Below, one piece after another: positions 17,301 to 28,900 of a DNA stretch of 64,000 bases. Source of the DNA: Plumapathes pennacea (taxonomy: Eukaryota > Cnidaria > Anthozoa > Antipatharia > Myriopathidae); contig OZ038465.1 of the NCBI GenBank assembly GCA_964036295.1, positions 10,485,667 to 10,549,666 of the forward strand. The letters are read 5' to 3'. The notes under the pieces are model-generated. The model had not been told where the DNA came from and ran no database searches. It worked only from the letters and a program-made list of their open reading frames with translations. Every line of letters begins with the position of its first letter. Position 1 is the first letter of the stretch. The translations under genes and the position numbers were made by a program.

Positions 17301-20300
17301 TTTTTCTGGTTCCTCGCGTTGCCGTTGCCGTCGCCGTCCTAGTTTGCTTAAGCTCCCTACTATCGTCATAACCACCATCGTCACCATCACCCTCAGCATC
17401 GTCACCATCACCCTCAGCATCGTCACCATCACCCTCAGCATCGTCACCATCATCATCATCATCATCATCGCCATCGTCATAGCCATCATCATAACCATCT
17501 TACAGCCAACTTTCCAAATCCCTTTTTATAGGGGAGAAATACAGAGCCTGACAGTTTACCTTCCTTCCTTGGTCTTCTTTAACATCATCTGTTCTACTTC
17601 ACACCGTGGACACAGCCTGACTGGTTCTGAATAACTCCTCTCTGTTCCAAGAACTAAAACAACAACATAATTTCTACTGTCAAATCAGTCCTCGGTGCAC
17701 GCTATCACAAAGGGATACCACATATTGTCTGAGAATAATAAAATACCGTGCAGTAGTTTAAGCTCAGTTTGCGTAAATTCCCAAAATGTGAAACGTTTAT
17801 TCATACATTTAAATGAGACGCACCTTCCGCAACGAACTCCTGAGGGTTGCCAAAATATTCAGATAATGCTTGGTCCAGCTTCACAGCCTTCAACAGCAAA
17901 AGATCAAAAGCAAAAGATCAAAAGCAAACTTCAAAAGTTGGGTACAATTTATTACAATTTTCAAACATCACAAGTGGTGTAAATCATTAATTGCACGAGC
18001 AACTCGTATAACTACTTGTTTATCAATCATGTGACTATAAAAAAAAAGTTCATTGGGATTCAAAATTCAAACAAACTCTCATTTTGAAAGCGCTTGTTGA
18101 TGTCACGGCTTACAACTTTTCACTTCGACATGATCCTAAACACCATCACGGCCAACTTAATCTAACTCTAAGCGTTGGAAAAGCTACAGAAAGTACAAAA
18201 CTTGCTCGCTCTCAGCTAATCAGATTGCAGAAATTTTTATAGTCATACGATAAGTAAATAAATAGCACTGTAATTACTTTGAATATGGCTTTAGAAGCGT
18301 CATCACAAACGACTGCAACGCTGTTTTTTCCCATTTCCTCAGGCGTTGTGAGTAGAATTATGCGAAGAATGTTATCTTTATTTTACCTCTTGTACAGCTA
18401 GAACAAAGTTTTCTTTATATTTCTGAACTTGCTCTTTCAGTACGTCTGAAAAGAAGAGGCACTTTGATCACTATACAGCAATATTCACATAAAGCAAAGA
18501 TTAAACTGGTGTTGTTAAATTTGAAGCAAACGTTATATATATATATATAAGTTGATCGAACTATGTGAAATATTGTACTCATCGTGCAGAAGAACAACAC
18601 TAACCATCCTTGGGTTTCCGACCTTCACAGATGCTGACGAGAAGGAAAAAATGTGATAAAAACTGTCAATTCAAGAAATGAACGCGCGAGAACAACAGTA
18701 GCTACAAACTATCTTACTTTAATTGTTTAGTAACCTTCATAAGTGTACCATCTTATATGCCGTTCTTAAGTTATATCCTTAGTTCAAATATTTTTCAATC
18801 TCTTTCCTGGCAATCTCGCACAAAGTCTAACTGTGTTCCATATACCCACGCTACGTTCAACGTCATACATCATGCTTCTGATTGGTTGACAGTGGTCCTT
18901 ACAGCCTCTGTGATTGGCGGTGCACTTACTTAAATTTTGCTTTTCAAAAGCAAGTCACTAAAAACTGCTCTAAATACACTGACACGAAGTGGCGAGTATG
19001 AGCACCCCTACTTTTTCAAATCAGCTTCCAACTCTGCTCGTAGTCTGGGCTTGGACATCTCAAATCCCATAAGGTCATATCCTGTTGAGCGATTATAAAT
19101 GCAAGAACTCAGGTCCGAGGTCCTATAAAATAGTACATTAGAATACAAGGGGATCTTCACTTGATGCTTTTTAAAATGGCTTACCTTCAAGGTAGGGACA
19201 AGTAACTAAGAATAAGAAGCTTAGAGCTGTAACGGCAGCACAGAGCAGTACCGTCCTTACAATGTAAGTGACAGTGAAACCTCGCAGTTATGAAGCAACT
19301 TAAGCAGTTGCAAGGGATATCCCCCTCTTGAGCTTCAAGCTTTCGTATAGTAAGCGCGAATTGAACCCATGACCTTCAGGATGCCGGAGCGATGTTCTAA
19401 CCATTGAGCTATGAAACCGCATAGGAGCTGATCCAGTGTGCGGTTCAAATATTACATTTGTACAGCTTTTTGACCAAGTGTCAGTGTGTAGCGATGATTC
19501 TCGCGTACTTTTCTCCTCCTTACCTTCAACCAGCCCCATGCCCAGCTGTCCGGGCAAGAACGTGCCATCCTGTTGAACTCCCACATAACTCCTGCTCTTT
19601 ATCGTCTCTATGTGTTCTGCGTGAGTTGCGTCAGTTCCTGAAAACAACGTTACGGCCAAGTCCATTTCACAAAAACCTACGGGGCAATTTTTTTAAACAA
19701 GCGCTGGACCGCGATTAAGAAAGTCCTAGTTTAAACAAGGTTTAAACAATAGCCTTGTTTATCGGACCAAGGCTAAACGTGGTCTTTATAAACCGACGAC
19801 AATCCATGTTCTAGCCCTGGTTTACGAAGCCCGTCCAAACTTCAATTTAGCGATAAACCAGGTTTAACTTAGGCTTTGTAAGGCCCAATTCATTTGGAAA
19901 GTCATCGTTTTCGATTTAATATTTTTTTCCCCCCAAAACTTTGTATACATCATCTTGCCTACCTATGCCATGTTTTTCCATCAGGGCAATGAGATCTGCT
20001 TCAGTCAGCAGTGGTGGCGCACTTGTTTCACCTTCAACCATCTGAAAAGTGCAATAATGACCACCAAGTTACGTGAGTTTTTCCTTATTACTTGGTTGAT
20101 GTCCCCGTGTGTCAACGTGTGTTGTGTCTCGTGTACAGTTGTTAAGAAGCAGGGTGAACAGTGTTCGTTGCGTAAGTGCGAAAACGTAACACGGCAATCA
20201 TAACCTCGATAGAGCTTGGTTGGAATTCTTCGCCTTGTTCATACACTGGGATTATCTGGCAGCAAGAAAGTAGCAAGAACATAACTTTAGCAATGTGGAT

Positions 20301-23300
20301 CACGTGGTCTTTGATACTCCAGGATGACCAAACACGTTTTGTCATTTGTTTTTGCTCCGATGAAGGGCCAGCGCTTGAAAGGTCAGCTTCCACTTCTTTT
20401 ACGGCGTCTACGTTTCATACATTGACGTCGATTCACTATATACAATTCACGGAAAACGATCTAATGTGCATGGAAACCCACCTTGGCATTCCATCTGTCA
20501 TAGGGATAAACGTCCAAGTAGTTTCGAGCAATAATCATCAGTCCTGTTGCTGTGAACTAATTACAAACATCATAATTATGAGCAGATAATTGTATAGGTC
20601 TAGCAATTATGTAACCCTGTGCGTTTGTGGAGCTATACGTTGGGTAGCTTCCCACGGATCTACATCACACGATTGGTAAAGGTTCACCAGGAAAACAACC
20701 ATTAAGGATAACAACCTGTTCTCCTGCAATTTCAATGTCCACAGACGTTTCCCGTCCTTGAGCATCCTAGAAAAGTAAACACGCGCAAAGTTTTCAATAA
20801 CAAATCAAGTTTAGAAAGAAAGGGAGCGCGGTAGATGTCACTAAATTCTTACGTACATGAAGTGCGTTTCGTCTTAGTAAAAAAAAGGCAAAAACATGTG
20901 TGGCTCATACATGAGTATGAGTTATTTTATATGTCAACTTTCTGTGCCCCTTGTAACTCAAGGGGCTGTTTACTTTGACCAAACGTACTTCATGTACGCG
21001 ATAATTCAATGAGGTTTAAAGCAATCTCTTGTAGCGCTATGTTAGCTGCACCTGTAAGAGTCACGTGTTATTGTCATCAGTGTTAAATCTTGTCTGTTGA
21101 CCCACCTGAGAACAGCAGGCCAGGAAGTGTCTGACGACGAATTCATACACTCTCTGTTCATTCCCCTAAAAGCAATTGATTAAAAAACAATCATTTGTAA
21201 ATGCAAGTGATATTGACTAATGTAAGAAACCTGAAATGGAAAAAAAAAAAAAAAAAAAAAAAAAACGTAATTGTTTTGGTTTATGCCTTTGCCAAAGTTT
21301 TTAATTGGTTGAAGGATGTTTTACGGCATTCTCATTGGATCAAGAACAAAAAAACAAAACCAACTACTGTGTGGGCCCCTACGCACCCGTTTTATAACCT
21401 GATGATGTATAAATAAGCCCTAAAATCTGAAATAACATAACATCACGAGCCTCAGGAATGTGTTTTAAATACCAAAACCTTAATATAAAACGTTCTGCAA
21501 ATGCTATGAAAAGCGTTCTTTTCCGAGGTTTCGTTTGGACACCGATCTTGGTTCCTTTTTAGCATGTGCAGTATTTCATGTATAGAAGATTCGCTGTTGC
21601 TGTATGGTGATTAGCTCTTTGACAAATAATGTCTAATTCTCGTTGTTTTATACCTGTAATTCATCTGTGTATTTAGTGGGGTGAATTGGAGGATGGGCGT
21701 TGTCTGTCTTGTTCCCTGCGCGAGGCTGAGGACCCCGGGCCAGCACACCAGCAGCAAATCCTGTAGTCATGCAACACGTTAGAATCCGCTTCACAACGTC
21801 TTGTTTCGTGTGATCCCATTGAAGTTAAACTCGACTCTTGATGAATTCCAGAACGTACCACTGACTAGCTCTTGACAGTGTTATTGTAAAATAAGCGTCT
21901 AGGGAATTTGTTTACCAACCATCCAATACACTACGATGCGATCTAATACAAGACAATGACAGAGTGGAAGTGACCCTCGCAGTTTTGAAGCAACTTAGGC
22001 AGTTGCGAGGATAGCCAGAAAAAATTCTGCACTGAACAAGGCCTTTAACTAAACACCAACCTCCCCAGTTCTGGTCCACTGTTTGGTTTTGCACGAGTGG
22101 CCTCAAGTCAAGAGAAGAAGGAAATATGTTGGTTTCTGTTCGAGGATAACTGATGAAGCTGCAACGAAATAAAACAAGTAATTAGGTAGAATTCTATAGC
22201 AGACATGACACCGATTCAGTTTGTTAAAAAATACTGAAAGTAGTAATGTCCATGCACCTTTAGGAATGAGGTCATCAAGTGAAAACAGCTCCCCAGTATC
22301 CGTCCTAAGATATCTGAATCTCTTCTTTTTGAGTTTTTTTTTTCTTTATGATTCAGGCCCCGTCCACACTACGCCGGATAAATTTGAAAACGCAACTTTC
22401 AACTCTGAAAACGCAAGAAATGTTTTCCGTCCACACTGGAAAACGGATAAAATGTTTCCGGGCCCAAATGTATTGTTATTGCTCTACAAACGTCCCTGAC
22501 AATCTTTGAAACCACTTGACGTGACCACGTGAGTCAGCGTTTTCGAAAAGTTCCGTTTTCAAAATGTTTTTCGTCCACACCAAAACGCAAAGCCGGCGTT
22601 TTCAAATTTATCCACTTTGAAGAGCGTTTTCGAAAAGTTCCGTTTTCGGTGGACAATTTATCCGGATTAGTGTGGACGGTAGGCCTAACCGTAAGAATAA
22701 AGTTGCGTTTTCAAATTTATCCGGCGTAGTGTGGACGGGGCCTCAATCTCGTTAGCCTAAATCATTTCGGCCGCGTGCGATACCTGGTACTTATTTAGCT
22801 AATCTAAAAATAGATTTTGAATAAATTATCGTTGGTCACAGGGTCGATTCTCTTAGACATACTCTCTTACCGTATAATTTCGACAATAATACCTCCCCCC
22901 TCCCCAGAAAAAGATAAGCTCCCTAAATTTTTAAACGCAAAAACCTATGGGCCTATTTTAAGGATTAATCTACAAATACAAACTGAACCAAAGGAACTGG
23001 TCTTCCACTCTATCTATTTATCTGCCTGTCTATGTTATTTAAATGGATCCAAGATGTCGCCAAGATAACCAGACGTCTCACCCTTTAGTATAAAGCTTCT
23101 CTGCTATTTTCATGGTCTCCTTGGCATTAATGTGCAGTTTGCGGGATGCAAGCTTCTCAAGCTCCTGTTACAGAATGAAAAATACGATCAGGCAACAGCA
23201 GTGGTGTCAAACTGTGAATCAGTTTAAGCAGCTTAAGGCATCTGCATTCTGTTCTATTATTTTTCATAACAAAATTTTCGCACTAAGCCTCGCTTTAAAA

Positions 23301-25885
23301 TAGACGCAACATGTATCTCGGAAACATACGGACATACAAACAGAAAGCTTTGAAATAACATTCCAAGAACAACAACAACAACATCATACCACAGTGTCCA
23401 AAGGTAGAGGCCTCCATTTGGTTTTTGGTTTTGACGTTGTTTGTAGCACTCTAGCAGTAGGATTCTTCAAAAAACAAACAAACAAAACAACAAACATGAT
23501 AACGGTAAATCATTTCGTGCGGTCAGTATGTGGTCGGTAAATCCTTTTGTGTGGTCGGTACGTAGTCGGCAAATCATTTGGTGTGGTCAGTACGTGGTCG
23601 GAAAAATAATTTTGTGTGGTCGGTAAAGCACAAGCAGTGTTCGCACATTAAACGCAAACTGGAAACCTTTTCACATTGTTGCGTTTGCATTTGTGCCTCA
23701 CACGTGTCTTGTGCTTGCCTATGATTTTCACACGTGAAAAACATTTTAGGGCTTCAGTGATTCGCGACCCGTTGTATACAACAGAATTTCACAGGTATTT
23801 TATATCCACAATTTATACGTTAGAGCTTTATCAAATATAAATTACTATCACTTCTAGTAGGTCTGTAAGTACATCTGATAGTGTTTGTAGTACAGTTGAA
23901 GTACAATATACTAGTTGCTACTAATAGCCACGTAAAAATCCAGTCCAAACTCAGCTCTACTCACCTCTAAGCACATTTGGTAGAGCACAAGGCAAGCAGT
24001 GTGATGAAACAGTCTGACCCTGCAGTAGAACAGGTCACAGCAAAGGTCAAAGGTCAGATAAACAGCTCAAAAAAGTTAAGAGGTAAGCAGATCAAAATTC
24101 GGCCAGGTCAATGGTCAGCGAACTTTCGTCAATATTGTGGTACAGTGTAGACCATTCAATAAGCACTGAAACGCTACAAAGTATACACTATGCTTCTAAC
24201 TTTTATTTCGTGCTACCGTGTGGCATAAATTGTTCGCAAATTCGTTCCGATTTTCCAAGGATCCGTGAAGATTCGATCCAGTAAAAATATACTACTGCAA
24301 AAAAGATCCACAAAAATTTACTCCATCTTTAAGATTACTGAAATTCAATAAAATTGACTGCAAATACAACCTTCTTCGACGGAACTTGTTCGAGATCCGT
24401 GAAAATTTGTTCCCAGCAGTCCGAAATCCAAATTCACGAAAATTTTGCAATTCACGAGGTTAAACTTCCACGAAAATTTCACGCCACACGGTAAGTGATC
24501 GACACAACAACTCCATTTGTTTCTTACCTCTTCCAGTTGAAGATAATTGTTCCGTCGTCTGTCTGATGGCTCACTGAGAAAGCAAATGACATGTCAAGAT
24601 TGTCACATGCAGCTCATTCGAGGGGCCACAGTTCATACACACACAACATCAGCTAGTGTTTTTCTCTCCTGATTCTTTTAGCGTGGTCTGCAGGTTGTCT
24701 CAGAAAAACCCTATTCCAATGACAAATCCTACATGTTTACATGCAATTATTTTTTCTAAGTACAGTATGCAGGCTTAGTTTGCCACATCATACATACATC
24801 AGTACAATACTTGATGACTACAGTACTATATGCTACAATTAAAACCAACATTACTCATGAGAACAAAAACTCTCAAATAAACATGGAAATAAAACCACAC
24901 TACTCTGGAGTTTGTAAGTTTAAATAAAAATGTACAGAATAGTAAACAGGTTAAAGTAATAATGAACATTAGTATATACCACACAAGTGAATAGTGCTTT
25001 TCACGCGCTCTGATTGGCTCTTCGATCTCGGAATATCAAGTGCTATTCCCGGCGCCTCCCGGCGGCTTCCGGTAAAACAAAATGGCGCGCGAACCCAGTT
25101 TTTGCCCACTTTTGTCAGAAATAAAATAGCTATTTGGGAGTTGGCTAAACTTGTGTGGTATATACTAAAACAATTATTCGCCTCAGTGTCGGTGAATAGC
25201 GGTGGATATTTACCTCGCCGAAACGGCTCGGTAAATATCCACCGCTATTCACCTCTACTTCGACGAATAATTGTTAATTACACACCTTTTATCTTGTAGA
25301 AAGTCTCAGGAATAAATTGCTGCACTTGCTTATACTGCATCACAATAAAAAGCAAGAGGCAGTAAGATAACACAGTACTTAGCTCTATAAGCGAACAAGA
25401 CTTCTGTTGATGTTGTTCAGATTTCCCCACATGAACCTTGGTTTAATTTACCATAAGTTTTTTCACTACACCAATCTACAGTAGTTCTTACAAGCGTCAG
25501 TATTCCATGTATTGTGGCTCCTTAGTGGTGCACGGTATTCTTCAAAAATCTTAAGATCACTGCAACTAATTTTTGTTGCTTCATTTTTCTCATTGAATTA
25601 ATGGAGTCACAAGTCAGTTCAGATCAGAGTAAGTGGACTTTTGAATGCATACATGTATGATAACACAGGTTTCTCTTGCATGCTGTCAGGATATTCTTAA
25701 AAAATGTCAAGCTTGGAGAAATAACATGTTATGACAGAACAGAAAAGCTGACAGTCCTATATTGCAGCAACTTTGCAAAGAAAATTCCAGAACTAAACTG
25801 CAGAGATATGCAATATAATTCAAAATATCACTCACTCTTTCCACAACAAAACCCAAAGTCGGGAACTGACAGCTACCTGCAAGGG

Positions 25886-25918
<33 letters not shown>

Positions 25919-28900
25919 GAGAAAAGGTATGCACTCAATTTGTAACATGCACACAGATGTGAAATGGGCTGCATAAGGTTTATGTAGGAGCCATTCAGCT
26001 CCATTTGTTTTGCTACTTTAGCTGTGATTATGTTAAAAATTATTCTCACCATAACTGATCAGCTGCTCACTGAGATCTTGTGGAAAGACTTTCTGAAGTC
26101 TTAAAGTCTGGAATCTGGTAAATGCTGCACCTGAAGAACAGAATCTGAGGCTTAAAGATGCTTATCCTTTGTCAGTAGACCATTTGAGCATGAACCATTC
26201 ATGTGAACTGCCCTATACACCTGTAAAGTATGTTATGAAATGAAAAAGCCAATGCAAGTCTTGGAAGTGATCATGGAGTTGCCTGGTCCAAGTTGTTGTT
26301 AAATCTAGACCACTCTCCCAAATTAAAATTTCACTCCTTTCACCTTATCGACTGAAAGGATTCTCTACCGGGTAAAATATTTTTGCTTGCAATCAACAGA
26401 ACAGTTTGGACCTAATGTGGGATTCACCTGATTAATGATATGACTGTACTACAGTGTACCTATTCTGAGGTCCAGCTCCATTCTCACATCAACAGCCTCT
26501 GACATCAGTCTGTCTGGTGGTTGAAGATTCTGGCAGGCTCTTGCTACAGATCTGTCAATGTATATTCATATCATCACAGTAATACTTTATAGTGTACTTG
26601 ATGACAGAGGGCTGTTTTGAAACAAGACTAAAATCATCTCTTTGGTAATTGAATATATCTAGGTCTCTGTAAATACAGTTCATATCCATATCATCTGCAA
26701 GTAGACCTGAATGTTAACCCTTTCGCTCCTAGGAGTTGATGTAGTGAGAACAAATCTCACTACATCACTCACTTTTTCTTCTGGAAGAACCTGCATTACA
26801 AACCTGTGTGCAGGGTTAACAAAACCAATAGAAGAAATTTATTGTACAAAATACAAGTTTGCATAGTCAAGGGACATACTTTGTGGGTCCTTCCAGTGTG
26901 TGCACAGTATATATGCAGAGCATCACACTGTACCTAACACTTTTGACCTGTACTACAGTATACTTACTGTGGAGTAATTTCAGAGAATCTTGCTCTGTAC
27001 AGTTGAATGTTTGGCCGAACTAAAAAAAAAAACATTGAAAAGTCACTCAGAGCTGCATGACCATGCAACGCCCTTAGATTTTTGTTCAAGATGTGAAATG
27101 AAAGAAGTTTATACTGGTACAGTACAAACTGCCATGAGAGTTAGCCTGATTTTTAGATGACTCAGCTCTACAGTCCAGAAACCAGGCTGTCGTGAGAATG
27201 TACTTATCAACAGCTGCTTTCATTGGGATGGTCATATTTGTGTTTTCTCTTTGTGCTGAGAGGTCATGGTATCTATCAAGTTTTAAAAAGAGCAGGCTTG
27301 GCTCAGTCAGCTAGTGCACAACCTTCCGAGCAAGATTCACGGTTTGATCCTCAGTGACCGCAACATCTGCTTCTCTCTGTGTCATGTAAAGTGGTTTTGT
27401 AGCTTTAAGTACCCTTAAAACAGAACACTGGCTGAGGCAGGGGGTCTAGGATGCACTATCGGCTTCCATTAATAACAGCCTTTCAGAGCTGACTTTTAAA
27501 TACCTTCTCTAGGCTTGAATGGTGTACACTATATACAGTTATCTCATTTCTGTATGTCAACTAAACTTACCACTGCGACAAACATCAATGATTTCATAAC
27601 CAATGTTCTCTCCTTCTCTGTCACAATCAGTCCACACCACCAAAGCCTGACAACCACGAACCTCTCTCTCCAAAGTTCTCTGGAAGGAAGAAAGAAAAGA
27701 AAATGAAATGGCAGTAATCATCAGCTGTTTTGATTGCTGGATGGGCTTCAAGTGAAATGCAAAGAGAAAGAGAGATTGCTAATATTTTAAGTCTTATAAT
27801 TTTACAGCATAATGTAACTATTGGAGTAGTCTGTTTTAATATTAATAGAGTGCACTTACAATCATGGTTACACAGTACACTACAGTAGTTCTGAAAACCC
27901 ATTTAGGGAAGAACTAATAAAAGATATTTTACTGTGCCAGTACATACTGTACTATACATTTGCTTGAAATCTTGTAAACAGGGGATTTTACTTAGTATGT
28001 GATGTTGATATAGATCTGACAATCTCATCATGAACTTGGCTATGGTTTTTTTCAGAAGCATAATTTATGTAGATATCAAGGAACTGCCTCCATTATCCAT
28101 TTCATCACAGAGTTCTCAAGGTTTACTGTTAGTTATCATTGCATGTGAACCTTGATTGTACATGCCACTAATACTGCACGCAGGATTTCCCTCAGCTTAC
28201 AAAAAATTAATTTCTGACAGTACTATGTACCTTGATCTGTTGATAATTTTCTCCCACAAACTTGACCACAGGAGCATCAAAAAGAGCCACAGGAGAGCAG
28301 CTATACCTGAGAAGAACAAAAGAAATTAGGACAAGGTTACTTACAGGTCTTCAGTGGAAGTTGGAATGATCAAGAATGACTCCTGGAATTATGCAATAAA
28401 GTATTGCAGTATCAGTGTGTATATTTCTAATGTCTGATTTTGGGTCAAAAATTGAATAGTTTTTTTACTGTTTTATAAGTCGACCATCCCTATGTTTCAC
28501 TCGAGAGATAAATGTTCTCACACTCTGGAATCACAAGAAACCATCTGTACATGTGACTATTGATATAAAAAAGATTGTCATTCACCATTTGTTGTGACTT
28601 GATGTAAAATCCATCTCCATTAAATGTCCAGACACTGAGGTCATCACCATTTTGGCATTCTGAAAACACAACAACAACTTTAGACACATGTTTAAAAGTA
28701 CTGTTAGTACCAATGAAAAGGCATAGATCAATTATCAAGATACTGTAAGAATTTCTGAAAAATAAAATTAGATAAATTATGTGGATGAAGACGAAATGAA
28801 GCAATTCCAAATACATACAGGCATGCAATGTATTGACACATGTGCTCCAGCTGATATACTCAGTAACTACATGTAATTCCCACTCCCTACTTTAATATTA

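Noticed and set aside
19355..19437. Possible genuine tRNA gene on the minus strand
   Set aside because: A and B boxes are present, but the acceptor stem does not pair and a SINE-type tail follows, recurring at 21972.
22259..22314. Minus-strand segment [14 protein letters not shown], mimicking the TOP3A active-site YPRTETN exon
   Set aside because: The acceptor is purine-rich, and its 56 nt would shift the frame. The true exon at 22061-22158 (ISYPRTETN) joins in phase and matches the family far better.
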